DNA of 64,000 bases. It comes from Vandiemenella viatica. Taxonomy: Eukaryota; Arthropoda; Insecta; Orthoptera; Morabidae. Where the stretch lies: NCBI GenBank assembly GCA_031002005.1, contig JARYHS010009186.1, positions 107,978,829-108,042,828 on the forward strand. The letters run 5' to 3'. Numbering within the stretch: the stretch's first letter is position 1; each line of letters starts with the position of its first letter. Position numbers and translations under genes: made by a program. Positions 30,700 to 43,160 of this stretch are shown here, piece by piece. The notes under the pieces are model-generated. The model had not been told where the DNA came from. It saw only the letters and a list, made by a program, of their open reading frames with translations, and did no database searches.

Positions 30700-31080
30700 A
30701 ACTAAATGTTTGCGTCGATGTTTGTACCGGCGGTTAATAGGTCCAAGCTGTGGAGGGTGTGTTGCTGCACTGTCTTAGAGCAGGGAGTGAGTAGGGTTGA
30801 CCTGGAGCAGTGGAACACCTGTTGGAGCGTCCCGTGCGGGCGGCGCCGTCCTTGTTTTTTCTTCGCCGCCGAGCGAGATGCGTCGCGACGGCGTGCGGCG
30901 TGGGGTGGGGGAGGGGGTTGTGGAGGCGCCCCAGACAGCGGCCACTTGAGGCGTCGGGTCGGCCGGCTCACGGAGGGTGGAGAGAAACCCCGACGCGATA
31001 AGTGGAACGAGAGTGTCTCCGTGGGAAACACGACCGATAAACTGCACAACCTGCTCCATACACGGACCTTATAAAGAAGG
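30700..31080 (+). promoter_or_regulatory. CpG-rich segment with TATA-like word
   Basis: This is the most CpG-rich part of the window, especially 30820-31020 ('CGGGCGGCGCCGTCC', 'GCGTCGCGACGGCGTGCGGC', 'GGCGTCGGGTCGGCCGGC'). It is followed by TTATAAAG at about 31068. Frames of 60-130 codons exist on both strands because stops are rare in GC-rich DNA. Their compositions (arginine/glycine/proline) are not protein-like. A CpG-rich promoter or first-exon region is one reading; a GC-rich repeat is another. Confidence 0.3.
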
Positions 31081-31299
31081 TTGTGTAGCGGCATAAAATT
31101 TCACCCTGATATTTCTTCGCAACTTGAGGCTGTTACGACAGTATCGAGCACACCAGTGTATAAAAAAAGCGATAACTCCAACTGTCTTTTTAGCAACCAT
31201 ATTGTTGTCGCTGTAAACAACAAATACATAAAAACTTTTTTTGTTTATACAAGCTTGTGAATATCGTCTTTTGGAGCTCTTGTAATAAAAGACATTGCG

Positions 31300-31560
31300 G
31301 TCAGGTAGCTCAGTGGTTAAAACGTTAGCTTTCGACACTTGGGTTTTCTGGTCCAGGGTTCAAATACCGCAGGGCCAGGAATTTTTAAGAGTTGCTTTTC
31401 ATTAGATGATGTAGGCTAGTGATTCGAATTCTATGTTAGTCTGTAGGTCCCAGGTCTGACACAAAGGTTTCGTATGCCTTCTCCGGGACGATCCAACCAA
31501 TCTTTGGGTTGCGGACTCGGTTAGTTTTAAGTAAACGATATGGATTTTTTCAATTTATTT
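31300..31560 (+). mobile_element. tRNA-derived SINE-like repeat (family C), copy 1
   Basis: Head 'GGTAGCTCAGTGGTTAAAAC' is a good tRNA A-box region, and 'GGTCCAGGGTTCAAATACC' supplies the B box at the right distance. A non-tRNA body follows. It is too diverged and too extended at the anticodon arm to be a functional tRNA gene. Confidence 0.55.
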
Positions 31561-31639
31561 TTTATCACTGAGAATTAAAGACTGTAACTTTCGTCAGAGT
31601 TGTCACTTTTAGTCCATTTTTGTTAGCAGCTCAATTTCA

Positions 31640-31830
31640 CAAACAACTCGGCCCAGGAACTATAAAACCTAGCGTTCCGAGTTCGAATCTCGGTGCGTCC
31701 GGGATTTTTTGCGGACTTTGCTTTGTTTATATGAGTATTCTACGACGATCCGTGGTTTGTATCCAACCTTAATCTGTAGCTCCAGCCACGAAATCGAAAC
31801 TCTGTCGGTAGACCGTAAGACCACAAGATT
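31640..31830 (+). mobile_element. tRNA-derived SINE-like fragment, B-box region
   Basis: 'TTCCGAGTTCGAATCTCGGT' gives a B box within a T-arm-like hairpin (CCGAG...CTCGG), followed by 'GCGTCCGGGATTTTTTGC'. The A-box half is poor. Confidence 0.45.
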
Positions 31831-31834
31831 TTAC

Positions 31835-33850
31835 TCGGCCAGGAATTTGAAATTTTTCTCCAATACTTACTACCCCTTGATTTATATATGCAACAAATAC
31901 TAAAAATACTTAATTTTTACATATCAAAACAAAGCAAAGGTTTTTACATTGCGATTATTTCGTCAAATAATAGTGCTATATTACAGTAACTGATTTTAAT
32001 ACAAACTGCATTTCATCGTGATTAGTGGGACATATATTATATGTTATAATATAACAAATTTGATTAATGATGAAATCTGTAGATCTAGCTGGGGATGGTG
32101 ATGTTGGGGAGGGGGGGGGGGGCGTTGAACTGTGTAGTATAAAGGGCGCATCTTTACCCCCAGCAGTGCAACAGTAAGTGACTCTATGGTGAGCCGACGT
32201 TTATAGAAACTGAAATAAAACTATTTCGAGAAATTATTCGAGTGAGTCTGCTGATTAAACACGTTTCTGCGATGAAATTTTCTCTCGACAAGTCACATGA
32301 TAACAAACAGTTTCGAACATAACTGCGAGGAAAACTTGGTTTTTATATAAAAAATATATTAACCATTCACTTTTGCGCTAACTGCCTGTCACCTGACTTA
32401 CCACTGTCATACCTGATAGGAGCATTGGAATACGGAGCCCTAATTGCACGGGACACTTGATAGACTTTTAGGATTCGACACCTTCTGCAAGAAAGATGTA
32501 ATTTGTCTGGAATCACTGATTTGTCACTATGTCTGTCCTCGTAACGGCTGAACACTTCGACTTATGTATAATTTTGTTGCTGCACACTGTCTTATTAACA
32601 GCTATCGAAAACATTATTTTTCATCTTCAACATTTTGTACGGAACGTTTTGGGGTCGGCTGCCTTTGTTGAGTTTTAATCATCGTTGACATGGTCAAGTT
32701 TGGACTTATGGATTTACTGCCGCATGCCCTTGCTGAAGTAAAGTAATGTATACCTGCTGTCAGGTCGTACCAACGGGGAAAATGTCTGTGAAACGTGGAA
32801 CTATCTTTGGCCTATGAGAAGTGTATTTTTCATTTGTGAAATGTGTATGATGCGGAGACTATGGACTGTCCAGACACTCGCCTTGATGGTTACGATAAAC
32901 TGCCAAAGAACTGCAGTCAGGACAGTCGATATGAGGGGTCCTGGACTCGTGCCCGGTTCGTTGTACTTTCCCATCAACCGTCCGGCGCCTCGCCGCACTG
33001 AGCAACAATGGCTGGTATCCATCGAAAACATCATTATAACGTAAATTTTGGAAAAGATGGGGGTAAAATAATTACACCCAATTTAATGAGGATTGAAAGA
33101 CTTTTCTAAAATCATATATAATTTTTTTTTAATCGACGATTTTTCTAGTTTTTGGCCAATCACCACAAACGAAAGTCTACTTTTCATTTACTTCTAAAAT
33201 TATCTACTGATCTGAACGTTCTTCCATAATTCACAGGGGTATGTAGGATAACTTTCTATAATATTTGTTTCCACTGAAAATATTTTTTTTTTTTTTGAAA
33301 AATAATTCTGAAGTCTATATATTGTGATAGCGAAATATTCAGATAATTTAATATTATAATTTTACAAGAATCTCAAAAATTATTGCACTGATATCGTATA
33401 AGCATTTTAATCTTTGCAGTGAATGGATCAGGTTTGCTCTGAACAAAGAATTAGTTACATAATTAGACATTTATTTTCACATATACACATAATTTATTAT
33501 CTTAAACAAGAATTTTCAGTCACTTTCCTTTACTACAATGATTAAATATAATAAACATTACGTACTGTGGGTGTCACCCTGCATGAGACTAGTTATGTGC
33601 TCACTCGCTGTTAATTCTTAATAAAAAAAAATATGTTGTCCGGACTAGCTCCGGTTTTTTTTTTTTTTTTTTTTTAAATAAAGCAAGCAAAAGTCTTAAT
33701 TGACATTGAGAAGATCTTATCAGGCGAATTGCTTCGCTCAGGAGCATATACTGGTGCACTGATCCAAGAACATTTGCAGTGATCAAAAATAATCACTGTT
33801 CCATTTTGCTCCTGCGTGCTGTATAAAATTATGCATGACTACTCAAAGCA
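31835..33850. other. Long unassigned stretch
   Basis: AT-rich, no coding motifs. It contains a G-rich run (32108-32122) and T runs near 33283 and 33655-33675. Confidence 0.4.
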
Positions 33851-33856
33851 ACCATA

Positions 33857-34016
33857 GATTTTTTCCCAAATCACTCCAGGAAAATGCCGGGATGCTTCCT
33901 TCAAGAGTTCATGGCCGAATTCCTTCCCATTCATTGCCCCCTATTCTTTCCCGTCTCTAAAGACCTAAAGACCTCGCTGTTAAGAGACATTAAGCAGGGA
34001 AAAAAAAAAAAAAAAA
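33857..34016 (+). mobile_element. tRNA-derived SINE (family A), 5'-truncated
   Basis: 'CCCAAATCACTCCAGG', 'ATGCCGGGATGCTTCCTTCA', 'CATGGCCGAATTCCTTCCC' and 'CCCGTCTCTAAAGACC' are followed by 'TTAAGAGACATTAAG' and a 17-base A tail. The tRNA head is missing. Flanks 'CCATAGATTT' and 'ACATAGACTT' could be an imperfect target duplication. Confidence 0.85.
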
Positions 34017-34019
34017 CAT

Positions 34020-36895
34020 AGACTTTATGAAACCGCAGCTTCACCCAATTCTATTAATCAATTTTCACTTCATAGCAAAATTCACTAAGACGTAACACAA
34101 AGGTCTTGCTTCATCGACCACCTGTCGGCCAGTCCCGCTGTTCCTTCTGCTATCTACGCACACTTTGTCCTTTGGCGCGCGACATTCCAATGGCCAATAG
34201 GGTGTCTTCAGCCACTTGTCAACCCCCGCTGTTCTAGTTGTGACGTGGAAAAGAGAACATATCTTAACTTTTCGTCCATAGGTGGCATGACCTGTCTCTC
34301 TCCAGCCAACCTTCCCATTCACACTTTGATTCTGCCATCTCTGTGGGTTAAAAAATACTTAATTATTAATATAACTATATATGGTGTGACACTGTTCGCT
34401 ACAATATATATGTATATCACTGATGATTTTCGGGCTAATTTATTGCTGTGTAATTCTGTATAACAATTTCAGCAGAAACATTACGAGTTCAAAATCATCC
34501 ATAATTTTAAAGGATGCTGTGATCAATAACTGTTTCCTACTACTAATTATATGCCACACGCACAACAGAAAAAAAATCTGTCATCATGTGATCCAAACCA
34601 AATCCTTCTTCCCGTTGCTAACAAGCAGCTGAAGTTTTAAATGTTTTATATGGGCCAGCGTTCAAAATGAAACGGAAATATCTCTCACCCAATTAAGCCA
34701 TCCGGTGAGATCACAGATACTCCAACGCTGTACCAAAGATAAAAGTACGCATCTAACTGTATCACTCATTTATATGATTTATAATAAACGGCTATACTCT
34801 CTACGTGAACAATATATTCATTTCTCATTGTAAAAGCTCATACCGTATAAACATGACTTTTTCCCGCAGTAATTTTTCCCACTTCATTATTACGCAGAAA
34901 ATTTATAGCAACCCGATCATTGTTTAAATATTTGACACCACCGGTCCATTTACTTGTCACATGATGTTTTCTTTGGGAGCAGAATAATTAATTTATTAAT
35001 GTAAATAATATGTTCAGTTATTAATTACCTTGTTACAATGTTTACACGTAGCGAAACGCAATTTTCGCGATAGAGATGCGTGCATATTACTGTGTATCTA
35101 ATAAAACCGTGAAATATTAATTTTGATTGATGCGAGCCAGTATTGGAAATTGATTTGATTAATAATGGATCGCACCCTCACCCGGGTTCGGTCGCCTTTG
35201 ATATAAATTGGCCTATTATAACAACCGACTAAAGCTCACGCTCTACAAGCCAACTTTGTGGGACCATTAACAAAAATTATTTGTCAATTTTTCCAATATT
35301 CGCTATTTTACAGTCGCTGTGTTAAAATATTAAAGCACCGATCATATCACTTTTAAGTGCCGCATTTTTTTTTCTGGCTACTTTTTTTGTTTTTTGAAAA
35401 TACAGGGGAAGATTAATTTCATTTAGCAATTTAAATATCAGATGAACTAAGTAACTGGGGATAAGGACTCAATAATTTAAACAGCTTCGGATGGGCATAA
35501 TATTGGATGTCATGCCAATATCCCTTGATTTGTTTTGCTTCACGAGCTAACAATATTGTCGGCGTTATGAAAAAGATAATTTGTAGCTGTATGAAATTTG
35601 GAGTATGCTGTACCAGAGTGTGCCCGTCAACACAATTTCCGGTGGGCTGAAATATTTCGAGGAGCGATGCCTGTTTTGTCGCAGTTTCAGATGAGCTGTG
35701 TACCCACTTATTGGAGGCTTAATACGTTTGCTGTAATACTGCAGACCGATTGAACAAATAGAAAAAATTGCGAGGCTTAATGTAAAAGTGACTTGATTTT
35801 GGCCATATGACAAAATTGTTGTACGTAAAGTAGGATGGTAAACAGAACCGTAGGATGAAGTCATCAAAAAATACACTGGTTTTGTACCAAAACCGTAGCC
35901 CCATTTGCGGACAGAGTAATATCACGAATAATCAGTTGTTTGATTATATTTTCTTTAAGAATCATTATTATATTAAAGCAAAGTTTGAAACAGATGTTCC
36001 AAAAAAATTGAATTTGTGGAGAATCTTCGAAGCCCTGTAGAATTTCACAGGCTGGTTTTGAACTTCTTCTGAGAAAAATTGAAACTTTAATATCGAAACA
36101 AAAGCCTAGATTCAATATACCAATGCCAGCAAAAATGTGAATAGCGATAATTATACGGCTTTAAAACTTTTTTGTATTAATGATACAAGGGGAATTAAAG
36201 CAGGAACAAAATAATACGTAAGATCCTAAATAGATAGGATTTATAAAGTTTTGCATCATGCAGAGCTCTTTCAAATGCTGAATCGATGTGACAGTATAAA
36301 CATCGTGCTTGTGCCTTTGACTTGCTCCAAATAAACCGCTGCCAAGGCGAGCGGCACAGGCAAGCAACCACACAAAGTGAACCAACACGATTGCATGGTT
36401 TATACAAACTCCTGTTCATGCTATCTTGCGTAGACTCACGGAAACTTACGCGAAAGTGTTAACTCGGCAACAGAAGAAATTGAAAATGGAACAAAAAAAG
36501 CTACAATAACTGAACCAGAAGATTTGAAAAGAAAAGTGTAGCAAATGAAAAAAGGCATAAAAAAGCTAAGCTGTTGACTGAGTCAAGTTACTGATGAACA
36601 ATTTAAAAATCTTCAATTATTTTTGTCCACCAAATATTGAAAGATTACTAATTTGTTTTAGTTCATATTAGTCATTTCACCTACTTATTTATGTGCTACT
36701 CATTTTTAATTATGCTTCATAAGATTACTAAATTAGTTATAATATTTTCAAATAAACATTCTTAAACATGTTTCTTTTTTTAATTTTTTGAGTTTTATAC
36801 CAGATTTAATTATTTAGAATTAAAATCTAATTTAAACTTTAAATATCTTAACCATTCAAATAAAGTTTCTAAATCAGCGAAAAATACGGCAAATT
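34020..36895. other. Long unassigned stretch
   Basis: Mostly AT-rich with several frames below 105 codons and no motifs. Around 35040-35270 it is more balanced and includes 'ATATTAATTTTGATTGATGC' and 'GATTTGATTAATAATGG'. A lysine-rich, stop-interrupted tract lies at 36470-36620. Confidence 0.35.
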
Positions 36896-36956
36896 TCTCT
36901 GGAAAACCTGGAAATATCAGGGAATTTTTAAATCATACCTTGTGGCCACCCTGTTA
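36895..36956 (-). mobile_element. Single DNA-transposon end
   Basis: On the minus strand CAGGGTGGCCACAAGG, then 'AAAAATTCCCTGATATTTCC' and 'AGGTTTTCCAG' match a common CAGGGTGGCCA terminal type. No partner end is found within reach, so it is a relic. Confidence 0.4.
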
Positions 36957-36959
36957 TAT

Positions 36960-39630
36960 CAACAGAAGAGTTATATACTTGCGAAAAACATGATTATAAC
37001 ACTTAACTTCCTCTTTAAAAATCCGTCCTGATTAATGGCATGCTGTTATTAGGAAAATTATATATTTTTCGACTCTGCTTTATAATTACTAAACACTGCT
37101 TTATTAAGTTTCTTTAACTGCTTGCGATGTTATTCTTCTCTACGGGATGTTGAATGATTTCAACCCAATACAGTTTCACATTAAATAATCCAGATTTACT
37201 AATACATTGATACAGTAAGTTTAAGATTATATCCTGTGTTATTTACAGTTGTTACATGAAAACAACTAATAGTTGCTAAGTTTAATCTCATGGATGTAAT
37301 ACATATTGCTCCTAAAAATGTGATAATGACCAGGATTGTTGATATAGTTTGTATCGGTCTATATATATTACCTTTTCTGCAGAAGAGTTAGTGAGTTACG
37401 AATTTTCAGATAACTACTTTTGCCGGTAGAGTGTAATGAATTAATGATTTATTTTACCATTTGCTTAGGAATAACTCAATGGTTCCTTCAAAAGGCCATC
37501 GAAGAAGTCCTTCTCATTCTTTTATTTCAGCCCTCTCATGACTCTAAACACATTTACGTCGATGAAGCGAAATGTCTTAATTATAATAATAGGTCAACTT
37601 TAAAAGACATTAATGTGTATAAATATTCCGTAATTGTATAGATTTTTTCTAACAGATCAATATTGTCCAATTTTAAGATGCCGAAGTTTTAGGCAACTTC
37701 TAGTACATAAATAAAAATATAAGACACAACATGCAACGGAAAAAAAATCAAGCATGTAAGTCCATTTTTTTTAATGAAATGCAACGCTATTCTTTAAGCA
37801 CAGTATCTTGTCAGATTTCGTGGAAATTAGTTAGATTCTTTATTGCAGTTCTACAAAAGATAATGCCTATAAATTCACAGTCTACATGTACCGTAATATG
37901 GTTATATTAGAACGATTCACATTCTGGTTAAACTTAGTTATTAGTTTAATTATTAAATTATTATTTAATAAATACGCCAATGCAACTGTGGTTGGATCTT
38001 ATTTACTATCGGACGCGTTTCGCCTCCTGTCGAAATAGCTTCAACGTTCATTTTTTTTTTATTTACGTTTCTCTCATGAGGTGTAATAATTGATAAACTG
38101 CGTATTCAATAAGCAAATTGCTTCCAATATTGTAACTAGTTGTAGGCAGTTGAAACCTTTTCCCTTCTTCTATTTTGGTGCAAGGTTTTGTTTCGACCAT
38201 CACTATAGTCAGAATCCGGACACAAGTAAACAGGATTCTTACCATTGTTGCGTTTACGTATTTATCAAAACACAATTTATTAATCCGATAAGCAACTGAA
38301 AAATAAATGACCACAATAACTTTAAGCTACTCAAACCTGAAATCTACTTATATTCTCGTATCTGAACATCCAAATTTGCAATAATCCATCTGGAAGTTAC
38401 AACATCACTGTGACTTTAAAACATCCAGATTTTTGAAGTTGCTGTTTGTATATAGTTAAAAACAATTTCATATGATCCTTAACTACCTGGCGACAGTTTT
38501 AAGTTGCCGTGCAGCCCACCTCCATCATGGCTGAATATTATGTTTAATATTATGATAGGTGCATGTAAAAATTCCAGGTCACATGAGGATTCAAACAGCA
38601 GACCTACACTTTTCCAATCTGGAGCTTACCAGACTTAATTTTACCTTACAGAGTGAGATTCTGAATTGTTCCCCGAAATGTGAACTAATCTGTCTTAAAT
38701 TACAGTTCCAGACGTCAGTTTAGTAACCTCATAACAGTTGATAGTAGTTTCTGAACTTAGCAGCTTCTTCGTTCATAGTGAGCGCAAAATGACAATCTAA
38801 ACATGACACCGGATTGTAGACGTTTATCGTCGTAAAAAATATATTGCAAACTACATCGAGGTGAAAAATGGCTCGACTGCATATACTTTGATTAATAGTT
38901 AGTCGGTGATGAAAGCCATTCAACAAATGGTTTGATTCTGAAACAATTGTTCTAGTTAACTTCATGGTGATAAAAGAGCGCAACGTGGGGAAGTCGTAAT
39001 TCATCTGGAATATATATTCCAGACCGAGTTAAATCTACCGCTGTCTTAACGACAGTATGTGACTTCACTAACTAAATCCATAGGAGACATGCATTACATG
39101 CGTACAGGTACCGTTTTACGGTCTTATTCGAATTCAAGGAGTGATTCAGTTGTGACTAACATTTATTTCTTAACGCTTCAGTCATCAACACTATCGGCAT
39201 CAGTAAAAACTACAACATAGAATACACCAATCCTACCTATAGGGTTTTCTCAAACAGTATTATAGTAGCTACAGAATTTGAAAAATGCAACTTTATTCAT
39301 TTCACGTAGATAAAAATTATATTTTATCACAACTCTATTAATAAATCATGTAAAGCGTTCTAAAATAATTTGAGGATGACAAATATATTAATATTTAAAT
39401 AAAATTATAATTATAGAAGTATGTGAAATAATAAAAACAAGGATTTAAAAAACGATACCAGAAATATGCTGGAACCCGATTCCGCAGCTTGATAGTTAAG
39501 GGCTGAATATTGATAATTTTAGTATATTAAGGTGTATATTTAGTAATGATTTGATAATTTTAAGGTGTAAGTATTTAATATAAAGGATATGAGGGAAAAG
39601 ATGTGAGAATAGGCAAACGTTGCGGGAGAG
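36960..39630. other. Long unassigned AT-rich stretch
   Basis: No coding motifs. A possible B-box-like word 'GAGGATTCAAACAGC' at about 38587 may mark another old tRNA-derived relic. Confidence 0.4.
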
Positions 39631-39639
39631 GGTGCATCA

Positions 39640-40130
39640 GTTGGCGCCTAGGCGTCTGTGACGTCAGCCAACACTGGAAAGCGAAAACATGTTTCGCAGC
39701 AGGTATATCTAAAGTTCATCGCTGACATGTCTACAGGAACTCCCATAAGGCACAGATATTGTTTGTGAACTACTCAATTTCATGGTTGGTAACACGCTAA
39801 CCATCTGTAACTTACATCCCGTTAACCGAGACTCTATAAAGATCCCTCCGGAACAAGGACGATTATTTTCTATAGAGCCGCGATAGTGTATCTGTCGGAT
39901 CTGTGCTTAAAGATGTCGCCTTGTCGCACCACATGGGAGTCAGCGGACATTACTATATAATGTGAAAATTGAGTGAAATAATCTATCTCTCATAGTGCTG
40001 TTCTGTTGTCACAGTGGCAACACCAGACTTGAAGATGGCGGTAAAGCACATCGGCGAAAGCTCGTCTTCCTTCAACACCATCCGGTCAAGAAGTCGTGAA
40101 GATTATATTTCAGCGACACGCAGGGAAATC
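39640..40130 (+). repeat. Penelope-like terminal repeat (pLTR) relic with promoter words
   Basis: 'GTGACGTCAGCCAACAC' (CRE-type word plus CCAA) at about 39660 is followed at about 39832 by the TATA-like 'CTCTATAAAGATCC'. At 40020-40075 come 'CACCAGACTTGAAGATGGCG' and 'ATCGGCGAAAGCTCG', then 'GGTCAAGAAGTCGTGAAG'. The last blocks correspond to the hammerhead-bearing 3' part of Penelope terminal repeats (GAAGATGGC...GGCGAAA). The core has T for C (TTGAAGA), so a ribozyme would be broken. No polyprotein follows. Confidence 0.45.
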
Positions 40131-40659
40131 CTTCTTTTCCACACAAGTAAAGTCAACGCAGTTATTCATTTCAAATATCCTGTTTAGAGAAGCAGCGCTG
40201 TGGTGGCAGTCGGTGTAACTAACATCTCGGGCATTACCGAGACTCACCGAAGATTGCCGAGCCATTGAGGTGAGCCCAGTCTTCAGGCACATCGCATTTT
40301 ATGAAAGTGGATAATCGAAATCGATGATTACTAAGTTTGACAATTTTTTCGTTGGTTGCTGATTCCACAGCATGGAACAGTCCAAAATTGCTGAACCACA
40401 CATTACATTCAATGATGCGACTGATGTGTGAGCCACAGGGAATTTCAGTGTACGATAGCGGATTGGAAGATGAGGAAACGAACGTCGGGCCTGTCTATAT
40501 CTGTCTGCTTTGTGTGGTTTCTGGCCTCCGCCCGCCTTATAAGGCTTCTGTTCTGGCAACTCCTGTGGACTTTGCTTACCTCCACGACTGCCCCCCGCGC
40601 TCTGCTCCGTGATTAATTTTCGCACTTGTAAGTATTGTTTCTGGCCGGCGTAGTGTTCC

Positions 40660-40960
40660 AAGTTGGCCGGCGGTCATCAGGCGCTACAATGGGCCGCCTA
40701 ATTAACTCTCGGGAGACACTTTGAGAGCGCTGTGGTTCCCGCGCGCGGGCCCAAGACGTAATTAATTGGTCGTGATGAGTTTTAGTTGGTATTAATGCTG
40801 GGCTGCGCTGAAGAGAAGGACCGACGTATGAGCGGGTCTGGACAAACCTTCCGCCAATGAGAACGGAACTTCTCGAGGCTTCCAAGAAACCTACAGCGCC
40901 ATTAATTTCAGAGTGCGGATCAGATGGCTCTTTGATCCACTTGCTTCGTAATTAAAGTTC
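40660..40960. other. GC-balanced non-coding island with TAATTA words
   Basis: 'CCGCCTAATTAACTCTCGGG', 'GACGTAATTAATTGG', 'GCCATTAATTTCAGAG' and 'TTCGTAATTAAAG' lie in otherwise GC-rich, high-complexity sequence. No protein motif. Composition suggests conserved regulatory DNA, untested. Confidence 0.3.
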
Positions 40961-41033
40961 ATCACTGAATTATGTACAGAGCACTTACTTTACTCACAAA
41001 CGCAATAAACCTTTATCGTAGCACGTTCTTTCT

Positions 41034-41279
41034 TGAGAGAGCGTAGTGGATGAGCGGCAAAGCTCTGGCTTTGCAGTTGGGAGGACGCGGGTTCGAATCC
41101 CAGTCCGGCCATCCAAGATTTGGTTTTCCACTGTTTCCCCAAATCACTCCAGGCGAATTCTGGGATGGTTCCTTCAAAACGCCATGGCTGAATTCCTTTC
41201 CGTTCCTTGCTCTAGCCCTTTCCTGCCTCTGATCTCGACGTTGATAAGGCGAAAAGCTGGAAGCAAGGAAAAAAAAATT
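41034..41279 (+). mobile_element. tRNA-derived SINE (family A), full-length
   Basis: The head is 'GAGCGTAGTGGATGAGCGGC', the B box 'GCGGGTTCGAATCCCAG', and the body 'CCCCAAATCACTCCAGGCG' and 'GCCATGGCTGAATTCC'. The tail is 'CTGATCTCGACGTTGATAAG' and a short A run. Flanks TTGAGAGA and TTAAGAGA may be the target duplication. Confidence 0.9.
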
Positions 41280-41284
41280 AAGAG

Positions 41285-43005
41285 ACAATATTAGAATAGT
41301 TTCAGACTTTAATTACCAAGCATCGCTAACATGAACTCGTTTTAAATAGACGTTCCATTTCTTACTCTCAATAAGCAAACGTACAAAAATTTTTGAAAGT
41401 TCACTTACATTAACTCTTAGATTTTATTGGATGGAGCTGTTCAAATTTGATATTTTGTTTCTGATAAAATTATGTTTCTAAACGTTATTCCGATTGCAAT
41501 AGCGCGGCTGGTTTAGCTGTGTCTTCTATAGTGTACGGAATCGTTATAACCAAGATTTTTCACTGGTACTAGCTTGTTATGGAACTTTGCTTTATACAGT
41601 GATACTAACAGCAAACTATAAAACGTGGATTTTCACGAAAATTTGCTGGCCGTCACTCTCTATTTTCAAAAATACATATCACGAAAAATTCTGCAAATTT
41701 AACAACCGGCATCCCTAACAATCGACGAGTCCGAGAACCTTTCGGTCAGTTATTGTATGTATAACCGGAACTAAGCTCTCTGAAGACTTCTGACTTCTTT
41801 TAGGTTCAACGTTAGCTGCTGGATCTTAGAAAATGCAATCAATTGCTTCTCATTGAGGTAGTCTATAGGTCAACACGCTTCCTTAACCCATATCTGTACG
41901 CGGGTTATGTTCATAGCAGTGTCTTCCCTTTCAGGAATTTTTACAATCTTTAATTTTTTTTTTTTAATCACAAATTGTTACGAATTTTGCTACACGATAT
42001 TGTCAACTGGAATAATTTTTTAAAGAACGTCTACTTATAGAAAAGCTGTGAATAAATTTAACTCAATGAAACAATATCTACAGATTAATTTGTTTCAGTT
42101 TTAAAATACACAATTAATTTATTTCGTATTCGGGTCATCGGCTGACCTGGTCGGAAGTCGGTGGATGGTAATAATCAAAACAGCAATGAAAGAAAATTAA
42201 TTTCCGGCAGCACGGACAAATCGCCACAAAGATTTTCTGCCTTTAGACTAATACCTTAAAACAAACGTCATTAAATTGAAGGAATAGTTTTTTTTTTTTT
42301 ATGATTCATACCATACGTCATCATGTTGTCAAGTATTGGTTTTTATTGCATAGTACCAATTAAATATTTTTTTGTGCATGATCTTTCTTTATAGACAGTG
42401 AATACGTGGGTGATTAATTTGAATTTTCAAAATAATTTTTTTTAGTTCCCTGAAAAATGAACAATAGCACTGTATGTTCGGTGCCTCCAGGAGCATTACA
42501 AATTAATCAGAAATTGGTATTCCAGCTGAAAATAATATTGTAAGACGCTGAGTGTGGAAATTGCGCTGATGCATCGCCCACTGGATTAGAGATGTACTGT
42601 ACAGTACAACGGTGTCTGGTACTAGCCTAAACTAGCGTACTGGCCATCTCGAATGCTGTTTTTAGTAAGTTTTCCACAGTTTCCGGGATGGCCCCCAGCC
42701 TCCGCTTTATAAACCACACATTTCACAAAAATAATATACACTTATCATTATCACATACAGACAGGTACGCAGTACGACCTGGCAGTAAGTATAAAATACT
42801 TGGCGTCAACAGAGGCATGCGGCCATAAAATCAAAGATCCAAATTTGACTATTCCAACGATGAGTAAAACTCATAAAGAGGCAAACGACACCTAATGTTG
42901 GAGAAAAGGTGATTTAGAATAAAAAGACACTGAGTAATATTTGTGACCATATGACCAATCCCCTAAATAAATAAACAACAACGTTGCAATGAACCGAACC
43001 TACAT
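41285..43005. other. Long unassigned AT-rich stretch
   Basis: No coding motifs. It includes the dispersed repeat at 42595-42760. Confidence 0.4.
42595..42760 (+). repeat. Dispersed repeat (SINE-like), copy 2
   Basis: It contains 'ACAACGGTGTCTGGTACTAG', 'TGGCCATCTCGAATGCTG' and a 3' part rich in ACA ('CACATTTCACAAAAATAATA'). Related blocks occur at 29950-30320 and about 25423. The family is not recognised. Confidence 0.3.
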
Positions 43006-43016
43006 ACATAGACCTA

Positions 43017-43093
43017 CTTACAGCATACCAACACGGATTTCGGAAGAACCGATCATGTGAAACGCAACTGGCTCTATTTTGGCATGATGTAAT
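43017..43093 (+). pseudogene. Host LINE reverse transcriptase, 5' piece
   Basis: In frame: 'LTAYQHGFRKNRSCETQLAL' then 'FWHDV'. This is the Q-H-G-F-R-x-x-R-S-C-E-T-Q-L block that precedes the first catalytic aspartate of LINE reverse transcriptases. The frame continues at 45379 with 'MKVIDAGSQVDAIFLDFQKA', so the break is due to the insertion alone. Confidence 0.85.
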
Positions 43094-43160
43094 TTATTTA
43101 TCGTATGATTATTTATGAGGTACACAATAGGAAATATACATATGACAAGCTTGTACAATT

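Noticed and set aside
30702..31094. Overlapping frames of 94-130 codons on both strands
   Set aside because: GC-rich sequence lacks stop codons. The translations are Arg/Gly/Pro-rich with no motif, and all frames cannot be coding.
31300..31380. tRNA gene
   Set aside because: A and B boxes are good, but the intervening arm is too long, the acceptor stem does not close and a SINE-type body follows.
40110..40292. A 60-codon minus-strand frame next to the Penelope terminal-repeat relic as a Penelope gene fragment
   Set aside because: It has no reverse transcriptase or GIY-YIG motif.
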